DNA of 64,000 bases from Granulosicoccus antarcticus IMCC3135 (GCF_002215215.1 NZ_CP018632.1:3158501-3222500); one strand, 5' to 3'. Shown: positions 17,034 to 26,414, counted from the stretch's first letter. Numbers and translations are program-made. Notes: generated by a model from the letters alone, not told the origin.

Positions 17034-18398
17034 ATGTCCGAAGCGAATGGAAGTTGTTGCGCTGGCCCCGGCTACGCATCGCCGCAAGAGGCGATCAAGG
17101 CACCGCGGGAGAAAGTGGTGTACACAATCTGCATCTATACCGGCACAGGGGTCGAGAAGCCCGATTATCTGGCCACGATTGATGTCGATGAAGCGAGCTC
17201 GACCTACGGCCAAGTGGTTCATCGAACCGAAATGCCGATCATCGGTGATGAACTGCATCATATGGGCTGGAACGCATGCTCCTCATGCAACGAGGACGGC
17301 AGCATGGAGCGCAAGTACCTGATCATTCCCGGGGTACGCACCACTAATTTCTATATAGTCGATACCGCGACAGATCCCCGCAAGCCCACCCTGTTCAAGA
17401 CCATTGACGGCGATGAAATCAAGGCAAAGACCAACCTGTCGGCCCCCCACACCGTACATTGTCTGGGCTCCGACATCATCGTGTCGATGCTGGGTGACGC
17501 CGATGGCAATGGGCCGGGTGGCTTTCTGCATCTGACCAAGGATTTCGAGATAGTCGGTCGCTGGGAAAAAGACCTTGGAGAGATGAAATACAACTACGAC
17601 TTCTGGTATCAGCCACGGCACAATATGATGATCTCAACGGAATGGGCGTCACCAAACACGTTCATGCCAGGCTTCGATCTGGAGGATGTGGCACGCGGCA
17701 AATACGGCCAGCACGTTCACTTCTGGGACTTTAAAAACCGCACGGTCGAGAACAGTATCGACCTGGGGGAAGAGGGAATGATCCCGCTCGAGGCACGCTT
17801 TCACCATAACCCGGATAGCACTCACGGGTTTGTCGGCGCTGCACTGGCGTCCAATATATTCCATTTCCACAGGGACAACGGCAAGATCGAAATCAACAAG
17901 GTCATCGATGTACCGACTGTGGATGTCGAAGGTTTTCCGGTGCCGATGCCAAGCCTGATCACCGATATTCTGGTGTCCATGGACGATAAGTTCCTCTACT
18001 TTTCGAACTGGCTGCACGGCGACTTGCGCCAGTATGATATCTCCGACCCGGCAAACCCGAAGCTGACAGGCCAGGTCTGGATAGGCGGCTTGCTTGGCAA
18101 AGCGCCAGAGGTCAATGGACACTCGGTTGATGGTGCGCCACAAATGATCCAGTTGTCGCTCGATGGCAAGCGGCTTTATGTCACGACCTCACTGTTCTCT
18201 ACCTGGGACAATCAGTTCTATCCTTCGATGAAGGAAAAGGGTGGAATCATGTTGATCGTCGATTGTGACAATGAGAATGGGGGTATGACGATCCGAGAGG
18301 ATTTCATCGTCGACTTCAACGATGAACCGCACGGGCCAGCGCGAGCACATGAGACCCGCTATCCCGGCGGTGACTGCTCCTCAGATATCTGGGTTTGA
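17034..18398 (+). CDS. mtoX: Selenium-binding protein SBP56 family, probable methanethiol oxidase
   Basis: The 454-aa protein matches SBP56/methanethiol oxidase over its length: paired Cys8-Cys9 near the N-terminus, HHMGWNACSSC at about 75-85, SAPHTVHCLGSD, and EARFHHNP and NGHSVDGAPQM later. Bacterial MtoX turns methanethiol into formaldehyde, sulfide and hydrogen peroxide, a step in dimethyl sulfide and DMSP breakdown; it is copper-dependent and usually periplasmic. No signal peptide is seen here, so this copy may act in the cytoplasm or leave by another route. ATG 17034 has GGAG 9 nt ahead; a GTG at 17019 is less likely. A ferredoxin follows 54 bp later. Confidence 0.82.
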   Translation: MSEANGSCCAGPGYASPQEAIKAPREKVVYTICIYTGTGVEKPDYLATIDVDEASSTYGQVVHRTEMPIIGDELHHMGWNACSSCNEDGSMERKYLIIPGVRTTNFYIVDTATDPRKPTLFKTIDGDEIKAKTNLSAPHTVHCLGSDIIVSMLGDADGNGPGGFLHLTKDFEIVGRWEKDLGEMKYNYDFWYQPRHNMMISTEWASPNTFMPGFDLEDVARGKYGQHVHFWDFKNRTVENSIDLGEEGMIPLEARFHHNPDSTHGFVGAALASNIFHFHRDNGKIEINKVIDVPTVDVEGFPVPMPSLITDILVSMDDKFLYFSNWLHGDLRQYDISDPANPKLTGQVWIGGLLGKAPEVNGHSVDGAPQMIQLSLDGKRLYVTTSLFSTWDNQFYPSMKEKGGIMLIVDCDNENGGMTIREDFIVDFNDEPHGPARAHETRYPGGDCSSDIWV

Positions 18399-18407
18399 AT
18401 CGGATTT

Positions 18408-18430
18408 CCCGGCCCGTATGACGGGCCGGG
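18408..18430 (+). repeat. Perfect GC-rich hairpin between mtoX and ferredoxin
   Basis: CCCGGCCCGT and ACGGGCCGGG form a perfect 10-bp stem with a 3-nt ATG loop, 10 bp after the SBP56 stop and 23 bp before the ferredoxin start. It is followed by CTGTTTCG rather than a U-run. It may partly end transcription, or protect the upstream mRNA end so that ferredoxin is made at a lower level. Confidence 0.6.
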
Positions 18431-18452
18431 CTGTTTCGCAGCGGGAGGTTTC

Positions 18453-18806
18453 ATGCGTAAACACAAGGTGACGCTTCGGAATCGTAATGGCGTGAGCTTC
18501 GAAGTCGGTGAGAACGAGGCAATTATCGATGTTGTCGAGGCGGCGGGCTACGTATTGCCTATCGGCTGTCGCTACGGCGGCTGCATTACCTGCGCTGCCA
18601 AAATGATCTCGGGGTCGGTTCGTCAGCCCCAGGCCACTGCGATCAACAAACGGCAGTCGTCCGAAGGCTATGTGCTGCTCTGTGTGGCTCGTCCCAAAGA
18701 AGATTGCGTCTTCGACGTTGGTGTCGAAAGCCATGACAGGCTTTACACAAATCCTTTCGCCAGCGCCGCTGCTGTCGATCAACTTGAACGAGTCCGCGGG
18801 AAGTGA
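18453..18806 (+). CDS. [2Fe-2S] ferredoxin, plant type
   Basis: The 117-aa protein has a single plant-type ferredoxin domain. Cys39, Cys44, Cys47 and Cys77 (GCRYGGCITC ... YVLLCVARP) are spaced CX4CX2CX29C as required for a [2Fe-2S] cluster. GGGAGG precedes the start. It lies directly after the methanethiol-oxidase-like gene on the same strand and may be its electron partner, or serve an oxygenase elsewhere. No reductase gene is nearby. The last 25 residues after the fold are a short basic tail of no known role. Confidence 0.88.
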   Translation: MRKHKVTLRNRNGVSFEVGENEAIIDVVEAAGYVLPIGCRYGGCITCAAKMISGSVRQPQATAINKRQSSEGYVLLCVARPKEDCVFDVGVESHDRLYTNPFASAAAVDQLERVRGK

Positions 18807-18844
18807 ACGGGCGTGAGAGACCGAGCGCGTGGCTTTACTCAGAT

Positions 18845-20449
18845 TCAGGAGCTGACCGGCAACAGAATGGTGAAAGTGGTGCCTTTACCTTCCTCACTTG
18901 AAACCAGGATCTCGCCTCCATGATCTTCAACGATCCCGAATGAAATTGACAATCCCAGCCCTGTGCCTTCTCCTACGGGTTTTGTAGTAAAGAATGGGTC
19001 AAAAAGCTTTTCAATATCTTCTGGTTTGATTCCATAGCCGTCGTCAGTGACTCTTATTCTGATCTTGTCATCGATGTCGTCAGTAGAGATTGAGACTGTG
19101 CCTCCTTCTTCTATTGCTTGACCCGCATTCATTAGCAGGTTGAGAAATACCTGATTCAGCTCTCCTGTATTGCCACGTACCAATGAGCGACTCAATAGCT
19201 CAGTGTGAACATTGCATTTGTACTTCAGCTCGTTATTGACGATTTTTAGTACCGTCGAGATGATTTCATTGGTATCGCAGTCAACCTTGTTTTCTGTGTT
19301 TGTGCGAGAGAAGTTCTTCAAGCCGTGGACGATATCGCGAACTCGGGTGGTGCCATCTATCGAGTCTTTAAGAAGTTCTTCGATATCATCATTGATGAAA
19401 GCAATGTCCTCCTTTTTCTCCTGTTGTTCTATCTCTGCGGCGATCAGTATTGCTTGATCCGCGTCTGCTGTCGAAAGCTTTTTGTAGTTATGTAGAAGAT
19501 TCTGGTAAACCCCTACGTACTCTGAAAGGGTATTGAGATTGCTGCGTACAAACCCGATTGGATTGTTGATCTCGTGGGCTACGCCCGCCGCTAGTTGACC
19601 GACCGATGCCAGCTTTTCTGATTGAACAAGTCTTGCCTGAGTTTGTGCGACTTGATCGTTTGCAGCACTTAACTGATGGATTTGAGCATTGATTTTCTCT
19701 GTGCGACGCTCAACTCTTTGCTCAAGCGTTCGGTTCAACTCTTGTAGCAGTGCATCTTTTTCATTGCGTGATTTTTCAGACAGAGACAAGGCTTCACTCA
19801 TCTGGTTGAAGGCCTTGGCAACATCGGAGACTTCGTCATTGGATGTTATTTCTATCTGGACCGAATAGTCGCCACTGGAGATCATCTTCGCTGATTTTTG
19901 CAGAACCTTCAGCTGTTGTGTCAGGTAGGTTCCCAGTAGAAGCGAGAAGAGCGCAACTAGCGTCATCTCGACAGCTGCAATAATCAGGCTTTGGCGCCGA
20001 CTCGCATTTATTGTTTCCTGGATGTTGTCGGTATTGATACCGAGCTGAACAGAGCCGTAGCTTATGCCGTTTTCACTTATTTCTGCTGATGTGTCAAAAA
20101 CATGATCGTCAACACTTTCAAGCGATAGGTCTTCTTGAAAATCTCGCTCCAGGAATATGACATTTCCTAATTCGGAGAAAACCAATCCACTGGCATCGAG
20201 AACCCTGACATATTCAATGTCCGGGTTGACCATAAGCTCCTCGCTGAAAGCTTCGAGCGATGCCAGATCGTAGGACAGTACTGGGTCTTTCGTGGTCGTC
20301 GCAAACAATGTAGCCGTGGTGTGAGCCCGCTTTAACAGAGCATCACCAGCACTGTCATTCATGAAGCCCAGTACAGTGAGAATCAGATAGGCAAGTAATA
20401 CTGCCTCAATGAGTGCAATGCCAATGACAGTTTTGAATTTAAGAGACAT
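18845..20449 (-). CDS. Membrane sensor histidine kinase
   Basis: The 534-aa protein has TM1 (about residues 7-28), a periplasmic sensor part (31-152) and TM2 (153-176). HAMP follows (about 177-230), then a coiled coil (230-280), HisKA with His292 in AAGVAHEINNPIGF, and an HATPase domain with NAGQAIEEGG, DDGYGI and GEGTGLGLS motifs. It would phosphorylate a response regulator. It is the third gene of an operon with a response regulator and a PhnD-like binding protein, 31 bp after the latter. That suggests the binding protein presents a ligand to the periplasmic part of this kinase. Confidence 0.9.
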   Translation of the reverse strand: MSLKFKTVIGIALIEAVLLAYLILTVLGFMNDSAGDALLKRAHTTATLFATTTKDPVLSYDLASLEAFSEELMVNPDIEYVRVLDASGLVFSELGNVIFLERDFQEDLSLESVDDHVFDTSAEISENGISYGSVQLGINTDNIQETINASRRQSLIIAAVEMTLVALFSLLLGTYLTQQLKVLQKSAKMISSGDYSVQIEITSNDEVSDVAKAFNQMSEALSLSEKSRNEKDALLQELNRTLEQRVERRTEKINAQIHQLSAANDQVAQTQARLVQSEKLASVGQLAAGVAHEINNPIGFVRSNLNTLSEYVGVYQNLLHNYKKLSTADADQAILIAAEIEQQEKKEDIAFINDDIEELLKDSIDGTTRVRDIVHGLKNFSRTNTENKVDCDTNEIISTVLKIVNNELKYKCNVHTELLSRSLVRGNTGELNQVFLNLLMNAGQAIEEGGTVSISTDDIDDKIRIRVTDDGYGIKPEDIEKLFDPFFTTKPVGEGTGLGLSISFGIVEDHGGEILVSSEEGKGTTFTILLPVSS

Positions 20450-20480
20450 CGGAAAACTCTGAGGATTTATCAGTCGAGAG

Positions 20481-21290
20481 CTATTCGGTCAGAATATTTA
20501 TGTTGAGGTCTCGCACGTCATCCCAGTCTTCATCCGTTGCTGGCTCAATGCCTGCAAAGCGAATGCTCTTCAACAATTCCACACCGCTTTCAGTGTTCTT
20601 CAGTTCTATGAGTGCTTTCTGTAGTGCCAGTCTGTCTGCTTCGGGAACATCGGGATGGGCGGCAAATGCATGTGGCGTGTATTTTTCGGTTTTCCACAAT
20701 ATCCTCAAGTTCTTGCGAACATCAGGGTCAGTGTTGTTGAAGGTTCGCATGACGCCACCACCCGCGGGCATCAGGCCGCGGGATACCGTCATGTACACAG
20801 AGTCATGCGATGAGACATAGCGTGGTTCGTACTTGATATTGCTGTTGTTGAGTTTTGCCTGTGGCAACAGGGAGGCGGCAAAAGCGGCAGGAGAGGGGAA
20901 GGCCAGCGTTGAGCCGTCCAGTTCCTCAAGTGTTTGCAGCTTGCTATCCTTGTGCACAACAACAATACCTTGTATCGACTTGTTTTCCTGATGTGCGATG
21001 GCGAGGTAACCAGGCGACTCGTTGAACACTGTAAAATGATAGGGATTCATATAAGCAAAAGCGTAGTTTCCCGCAGCCAGCCTGGCTTCAAAAGTCGGTA
21101 TGTTCTTCGCTGTTGCAAATTTCAGAGTAAAACCTGAATCCTCACTGAGCCGGGCGAGAATGGGGCCCCATAGGCGGGCCAGCTTTTTTGCCGATTGCTG
21201 GGGAACAATACCGAAAGTATATTCTTTAGCATGGACACCGGGACTGAGAAGCAATGAGACGGCCAAGCCGATGGTCAGACACACTTTCAT
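20481..21290 (-). CDS. PhnD-like periplasmic substrate-binding protein
   Basis: The 269-aa protein has a signal peptide (cleavage after SPGVHA) and the PhnD/PtxB-type fold: YTFGIVPQQSAKKLARLW, then GNYAFAYMNPYHF and later DGSTLAFPSPAAFAAS. Relatives bind phosphonate, phosphite, or other small anions for ABC uptake, but no permease or ATPase genes are near. It lies between a response regulator and a histidine kinase, so it is more likely a ligand sensor than part of a transporter. The ligand is unknown. Confidence 0.85.
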   Translation of the reverse strand: MKVCLTIGLAVSLLLSPGVHAKEYTFGIVPQQSAKKLARLWGPILARLSEDSGFTLKFATAKNIPTFEARLAAGNYAFAYMNPYHFTVFNESPGYLAIAHQENKSIQGIVVVHKDSKLQTLEELDGSTLAFPSPAAFAASLLPQAKLNNSNIKYEPRYVSSHDSVYMTVSRGLMPAGGGVMRTFNNTDPDVRKNLRILWKTEKYTPHAFAAHPDVPEADRLALQKALIELKNTESGVELLKSIRFAGIEPATDEDWDDVRDLNINILTE

Positions 21291-21324
21291 ATTCTAGTCT
21301 CTCTATGACTCAGACTGGTTGTTT

Positions 21325-22626
21325 CTACCCGCGAATGTATACAGTTATTTCTTCTTCAAACGACTGTTGCAGTTGTGTCAACTTCAAAAGCAGAGAATCA
21401 GAGATTACTTTGTCTTTTGCAATTATCAATACGCCACTAGGGTCGCAAATATCCCGAGATAGCCTATTTCCTTGTCGTAAGGAGTTAATACATGTCTTGC
21501 GTTCTGCCAGGTCGTTTGCCGTTCTTTTCGGGTTATCCAGCCATGCCAGAAACTGGGTCACCACTTGCCCGTCATATCGCTTGCCTGATTCTTTTAGCAG
21601 GTACTTTCGAGCCTCAGCAGCCGTCAGGCGTTCACTAATAATCCGTCCGTCCTGAAGATCAATATAGGCCTTCGTGACAGCTAGAATACGGGACGACATC
21701 GGAATCTGTTCGGCGCTCATCTGATCAGGAAATCCGGTGCCGTCCATACGCTCACAATGATGCCTTATGGTAATAGCCGCCTGGCTCAGTGGCTCAAGGC
21801 TGAGCAATGTTGCTTCGGCCACGATAGGGTGTCGTTGATATTCCCGCTGTGAATTGGCTTCCAGACAAGTGTAAGGCAGCTGAACGGATTCGTCAGACAG
21901 GCCTAGCTTGCCAATGTCACACAACAAGGCGGCGTTATACAAAGATTCGCAGATGTTCTTGTCCAGCCCCATATTCTGGCCCACTGCTCTGGAATCCAGT
22001 GCCACTGATGCCCTTGAGGTCAAACCGCTGCGTGACTGCACTATGCGGGAAAATACTTCAATAGTTGCAGCATAGCCAGACTTCAATAAATCATGCGCTT
22101 CGGCAGTCCTTTGTCGTGCGAATTCAATTTCCCTGGTGCGCTCTTCTACCTTTTTCTCAAGACTTTCATTCAATATCGAGAGCTCTTCATTCTGTTGGGC
22201 ATTCAGTAATTCGAGGTGGGCTTTTTCCTCCAGCAAGCGTTTATTCTGAAGGGCCTGTTCAACGCAAATTATTATGTCGGAATCATCCCAGGGCTTGGTG
22301 AGATACCGGGATATCTCACCCTGATTGATGGCCTCTATGGCCGATGACAGATCAGCGTAGCCCGTCAAAAGCATGCGTACGGTCGCAGGCCATTGCTTTG
22401 CAACCGTTGACAAAAACGCCGCACCATCCATGGCAGGCATTCGCATGTCACTGATGACTATATCGATCTTCTCCTCGGCGAGCAGAGTCAATGCCTCTGC
22501 ACCAGAGTTCGCTAGGTGTATTTTGTATCCGGTGGACCTGAACAGTCGGTTCAAGGAGTTCAAAATTGGACGCTCGTCATCAACAAACAGTATCTGGGCC
22601 TGCTCGTGCTGTAATACTGCGTTCAT
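21325..22626 (-). CDS. Response regulator with degenerate HD-GYP output domain
   Basis: The 433-aa protein has a receiver domain (residues 10-125; phospho-acceptor Asp60 in VISDMRMPAMDG, Lys111). A coiled coil (130-180) and an HD-GYP-like domain (about 185-370) follow. Active HD-GYP proteins cut cyclic-di-GMP and need an HD pair. Here HDIGK reads CDIGK (Cys236-Asp237), and GYP reads GFP in RMDGTGFPD. The Asp normally following RI.aV is Thr-Lys (RILAVTKAY). The domain probably does not cut cyclic-di-GMP and may bind it or a partner instead. About 60 further residues of unknown fold end the protein. It is the first gene of a three-gene signalling operon. Confidence 0.85.
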   Translation of the reverse strand: MNAVLQHEQAQILFVDDERPILNSLNRLFRSTGYKIHLANSGAEALTLLAEEKIDIVISDMRMPAMDGAAFLSTVAKQWPATVRMLLTGYADLSSAIEAINQGEISRYLTKPWDDSDIIICVEQALQNKRLLEEKAHLELLNAQQNEELSILNESLEKKVEERTREIEFARQRTAEAHDLLKSGYAATIEVFSRIVQSRSGLTSRASVALDSRAVGQNMGLDKNICESLYNAALLCDIGKLGLSDESVQLPYTCLEANSQREYQRHPIVAEATLLSLEPLSQAAITIRHHCERMDGTGFPDQMSAEQIPMSSRILAVTKAYIDLQDGRIISERLTAAEARKYLLKESGKRYDGQVVTQFLAWLDNPKRTANDLAERKTCINSLRQGNRLSRDICDPSGVLIIAKDKVISDSLLLKLTQLQQSFEEEITVYIRG

Positions 22627-22882
22627 GTCATTTGTCCTCTATCACCGCTAGGTTCATTCTCCATCCAGAGATGAGTGTTTTCTTCAGCGAGCAAGCGTTC
22701 AGTGGGCACTACGTATTTTCATGCAGGCAATCACCTTATCGGATGAAAGGTGCAGGGAGTTAAGGGATCAAGGGGATAAATGGCCTGCCGCGGGTCGACA
22801 CTTTGAAGTGGGTTGGTATGTAGCCCCCTTTTTAAGCCACATCGTCCTATGAGTCGCTAGACTCTCTGGCCTGCCTCATCTC

Positions 22883-23320
22883 TCACACATGAGTCTTTAT
22901 CCAACCGAGAATCTGCTGCTCGCTCATAACGCCCATGCGCCGGGCGATCTCCTTGCCATTGATGAAAAGGGCAAGGGTAGGGAGACTGCGAATCTGATGC
23001 TGTGCGGCTTGCTGGGGATAGGCCTCAGTATCGAGCTTGGCAAAACGCACTCCTGGTCCGGCTAACGCAGCCGCACTTTTGAATGAGGGCGCCATTTGCT
23101 GGCAGGGGCCGCACCATGCAGCCCAGAAATCAACCAGCAGGGGTAGCTCATCCTTTTTCATGAGTGCATCAAGCTGGGCACCATTGAGTTCCAGAGGATG
23201 GCTACTGAGTAGCTTCTTCTTGCATTTCCCACACGATGGTCCATCGCCCAATCTGGCGCGCGGCACACGATTAGTCGTGCTGCAGAAAGGGCATACCAGG
23301 ATGAGATTGTTGTCGGTCAT
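22883..23320 (-). CDS. trxC: Thioredoxin 2 (TrxC)
   Basis: The 145-aa protein has the N-terminal zinc finger of TrxC (CPFC at about 10-13 and CGKC at about 30-33) and a thioredoxin domain with WAAWCGPCQQMAP. It reduces protein disulfides in the cytoplasm and is often induced by oxidative stress. ATG 23320 has a GAGAGA 6 nt upstream; the frame to 23332 adds only four residues and lacks a better site. It stands alone, with 256 bp to the signalling operon and 251 bp to the TRAP genes. Confidence 0.93.
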   Translation of the reverse strand: MTDNNLILVCPFCSTTNRVPRARLGDGPSCGKCKKKLLSSHPLELNGAQLDALMKKDELPLLVDFWAAWCGPCQQMAPSFKSAAALAGPGVRFAKLDTEAYPQQAAQHQIRSLPTLALFINGKEIARRMGVMSEQQILGWIKTHV

Positions 23321-23571
23321 GGTTTCTCTCACTTGACAAATTAGTTGGCGAATTCACTCATAAGTAGTAATCAATCCGCAATGAATCAATGCCCCAGGTC
23401 TTCTGTCACCCCATCTACGTAGTGGCGATCCTTTGGTGTTAATTGCTCAGGTGCAATCGGATCTCAGAGGTCCAACTTGTCGTTGTTTACGCAGCCGCTG
23501 GAAGTCAACCGGACTAGATGGATCGCTATGCATGCTTCGAACCCCCAGCGCTTATGCGTGTCTGTCAGCTC

Positions 23572-24864
23572 TCAACGCAACAACGCAGGCAACGTCAATG
23601 AAAATGCCGGAATATAAGTAACCAACAACAAAACAACAACCATCGCCGCGTAGAACGGTACCAGGCTGCGAACAGTTTTCTCCAAACTGATTCGGCCAAT
23701 GCCAGCGCCCACCAGCAAGGATGTGCCGACGGGCGGTGTACAAAGCCCAATGCCCAGGTTCAGAATCATGATGATGCCGAAGTGTATGGGGTCGACTCCC
23801 ACCTGTACAACAATGGGGAGCAGTATCGGGGTCAGCAGCAAGATCAGAATGCCCATGTCCATCAGCATGCCGAGTATCAGCAGCAACACGTTGACGGCGA
23901 GCAATACAAACAGTCGATCGTCTGATACGGAAAAAATGGCTTGGGTCAAAAAATCCGGCACTCGAAGGTAGGAGAGTAGAAAGCCGAACACAGAGGAGGT
24001 CATGATGATGGCTGTGACCATGGCAAGGGTGGTGAGTGTGGTCGAGAAAATACGTCCCACCGCTTTAAAGGTCAGGCTGCGATACCAGAACAGTGTAACC
24101 AGCAAAGCGTAGACGACGGCGACGGCCGCAGATTCTGTGGCGGTGAATACGCCAGTCAGGATGCCACCGATAATGATCACGATGGTGAAGAGTCCGATAG
24201 CGGCATCGGCGATGACGGCAAGGGCTTCACGGCGCGTATATTTACCGCCTAGCGGGTGACCATGTTTGCGTGCCATCACGTAGCAAATAATCATCAGTGA
24301 CAGGCCGAGCAGTAGTCCGGGTACATAGCCCGCCAAAAAGAGGGTGGAGATCGGTAATCCACCCGCAGCCAGAGAGTAGTAGATCATGTTCTGGCTTGGG
24401 GGAATCAACACCCCTTGTACGGATGAAGTAACGGTGACCGAGACCGAATAGCCGGCAGGGTAGCCACTGCGTTTCATGGCAGGAATGAGAAAGGAGCCCA
24501 CGGAGGCAACGTCTGCCACTGAGGAGCCGGATATACCGCCGAACAGTGTGCTGGCAACAACGTTGCCCTGAGCCAGGCCGCCACGCATTCGGCCGACCAG
24601 TACATCAGCAAGGCGTACCAGTCGATCGGAGATGCCGCCTTCTGTCATGATATTGCCGACCAGTATGAAAAACGGCACAGCAAGAAAGGTAAAGGAGTTG
24701 AGCCCGTTGACCATGCGTTGCGCAATCATCAGCATCGGCAGGTTCAGGTAGTGTGCGGTTGCCAGTGATGAGAGGCCCAATGCAAAAGCCACTGGTACAC
24801 GAAGCAGCATGAGGGCAACGAAAAGCCCCAGTAGGAGCGTTATGCCAAGCGTGTCAATTGGCAT
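23572..24864 (-). CDS. dctM: TRAP transporter large permease DctM
   Basis: The 430-aa, about twelve-helix protein is the DctM/SiaM subunit of a TRAP importer. Family motifs include VPFFILVGNIMTEGGIS near residue 60, LFGGISGSSVADVASVG and IPPSQNMIYYSLAAG. It couples sodium entry to solute uptake. The ATG at 24864 lies 11 bp inside the end of dctQ, so the two are coupled. The frame to 24900 overlaps more and was not used. It is the last gene of dctPQM. Confidence 0.93.
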   Translation of the reverse strand: MPIDTLGITLLLGLFVALMLLRVPVAFALGLSSLATAHYLNLPMLMIAQRMVNGLNSFTFLAVPFFILVGNIMTEGGISDRLVRLADVLVGRMRGGLAQGNVVASTLFGGISGSSVADVASVGSFLIPAMKRSGYPAGYSVSVTVTSSVQGVLIPPSQNMIYYSLAAGGLPISTLFLAGYVPGLLLGLSLMIICYVMARKHGHPLGGKYTRREALAVIADAAIGLFTIVIIIGGILTGVFTATESAAVAVVYALLVTLFWYRSLTFKAVGRIFSTTLTTLAMVTAIIMTSSVFGFLLSYLRVPDFLTQAIFSVSDDRLFVLLAVNVLLLILGMLMDMGILILLLTPILLPIVVQVGVDPIHFGIIMILNLGIGLCTPPVGTSLLVGAGIGRISLEKTVRSLVPFYAAMVVVLLLVTYIPAFSLTLPALLR

Positions 24865-25387
24865 TGGATGTTTCCGTAGAGTCGAGGGGTTCGGGGGCAA
24901 TATCGCCCAGAAGCAGGTTGGCTGCCGCGTTCAAGGTGCCTAGAGTGCCCCCGACAATAGTGGGTAAATACAGCAAGGATTTTGGTAGTGATGAGGCGGG
25001 AAGTACTTGTACGCCCACCAGTTTGATCAGGTCGCCGGCATGAAGCATGACTGTGAACATGAAGTATCCCATCGCCAGTTGGGCCAGGACGTCCAAGGCG
25101 GTTGCCAGTGGTCCGGGTAGCAAGTCACGAAAGAAGGTAATGGCCACGTGCTCATGTCGGCGGATGCCGATAGCCACGGCAAGCAGGCCAAACCAGATAA
25201 GGCAAAGCAAGGCTACCTCCTCAGACCAGCTCGTTGGTGAGTTGAGGGCAAAGCGAAGGAATACCTGGGCTACGGTGATCGTCGTGATGATCACGAGCAG
25301 CCCATGGCAGATCAGGGCGGCGACGCTATTGAGCCTATCGATCCAGAGTCGTAAAACGCTGCGCCAGCTCGCCACCTTCTCATTCAT
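24854..25387 (-). CDS. dctQ: TRAP transporter small permease DctQ
   Basis: The 177-aa protein has four hydrophobic segments and the DctQ motif SPTSWSEEVALLCLIWFGLLA near the middle. It joins DctM in the inner membrane to form the TRAP permease. It is 49 bp downstream of dctP and overlaps dctM by 11 bp. The order dctP-dctQ-dctM is the usual one. Confidence 0.9.
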   Translation of the reverse strand: MNEKVASWRSVLRLWIDRLNSVAALICHGLLVIITTITVAQVFLRFALNSPTSWSEEVALLCLIWFGLLAVAIGIRRHEHVAITFFRDLLPGPLATALDVLAQLAMGYFMFTVMLHAGDLIKLVGVQVLPASSLPKSLLYLPTIVGGTLGTLNAAANLLLGDIAPEPLDSTETSNAN

Positions 25388-25436
25388 CGCTTTTAATGTC
25401 CGCTATAGTCTGGATTGAGACGCCGGATGTACTATA

Positions 25437-26414
25437 TCAGCGAGCCGCTTTGATGCGATCCAGAAGCGGTGCAAGCTCTGGAAATTCGTCATAGATTGGT
25501 TGTACGGCTTCCTGGAAAGGACCGTTGTCGATCTGTTGGACGGTTGCGCCACTGGCCTCAACGGTTTCCCGTGCCTTCGTGTTGGCTTCTCGCATGATCT
25601 CTCGTTCGTACAGGGCTGCTTCGTGTCCGGCTTTCAACAGTATTTCTTGCAGCTCTGGGGTGAAGGAGTCGAACTTGGCCTTGTTCATCAGCAATAAGGC
25701 AGGCGGACTCAGATGCGCATCTTCAACATAGTTTGGGGCAACTTCGTAGTGGCCTGATGTGTGGTAGCTGACATAGTCGTTTTCTGCGCCGTCGATAACG
25801 CCCGATTGCAGAGACGAATACACTTCGCCGTAGTTCATCGGCGTAGGTACTGCGCCGAGTAGCTCCATCATTCGAATGGAGATAGGGGCAGGTTGCACAC
25901 GAATCTTCATGCCCTTCAGGTCTTCGATGCTTTTGATAGGTTTGCCTTCAACGGTATAAAAAGAGCGCGCACCTGCGTCCATATAGCCGAAGCCCATCAA
26001 GCCGATATCATGCAGGTCTTCCAGCACCTCTTTGCCAATGTCGCCATCGAGCACACGATACTTGTGGTCCCAGTCGCTGAAGATGTAGGGCAGTGTGAAC
26101 GCACTCATTGATGGACTCACGTTGGCAAGGACCACGGAGTTGACTCGTGTCAGGTCGATGATGCCCACTTGTGCCTGTTCAATGGTTTCGGGCTCTTGCC
26201 CTAGTTGTGCGCCAGCGAACACTTGCACGATCACCTCACCTTCCGAGTACTGCTCGACAAGATCAGCGAAGTGATGCATGGCCACCGTCACGGGGTTGGA
26301 CTCGGGCTGGTTTTCTGCTAAACGCAGTACGGTAGCAGCGTTGCTGACCTGTGGAATGGCCAGGGCAGCAGCAATCAGTGCGCCGAGAGCAGTTTGGCGA
26401 ATACTTGTCATCAT
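25437..26414 (-). CDS. dctP: TRAP transporter solute-binding protein DctP
   Basis: The 325-aa protein has a signal peptide (cleavage after SNA, residue about 27) and DctP family motifs: NPVTVAMHHFAD, GAQLGQEPETIEQAQ, MKIRVQPAPISIRMM and GVIDGAEND. The Arg in KIRVQ normally pairs with a carboxylate on the ligand, so the solute is expected to be an acid. The gene is divergent from nagB, which suggests an amino-sugar-derived acid, but that is inference. ATG 26414 and ATG 26411 are both possible starts. Confidence 0.9.
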   Translation of the reverse strand: MMTSIRQTALGALIAAALAIPQVSNAATVLRLAENQPESNPVTVAMHHFADLVEQYSEGEVIVQVFAGAQLGQEPETIEQAQVGIIDLTRVNSVVLANVSPSMSAFTLPYIFSDWDHKYRVLDGDIGKEVLEDLHDIGLMGFGYMDAGARSFYTVEGKPIKSIEDLKGMKIRVQPAPISIRMMELLGAVPTPMNYGEVYSSLQSGVIDGAENDYVSYHTSGHYEVAPNYVEDAHLSPPALLLMNKAKFDSFTPELQEILLKAGHEAALYEREIMREANTKARETVEASGATVQQIDNGPFQEAVQPIYDEFPELAPLLDRIKAAR

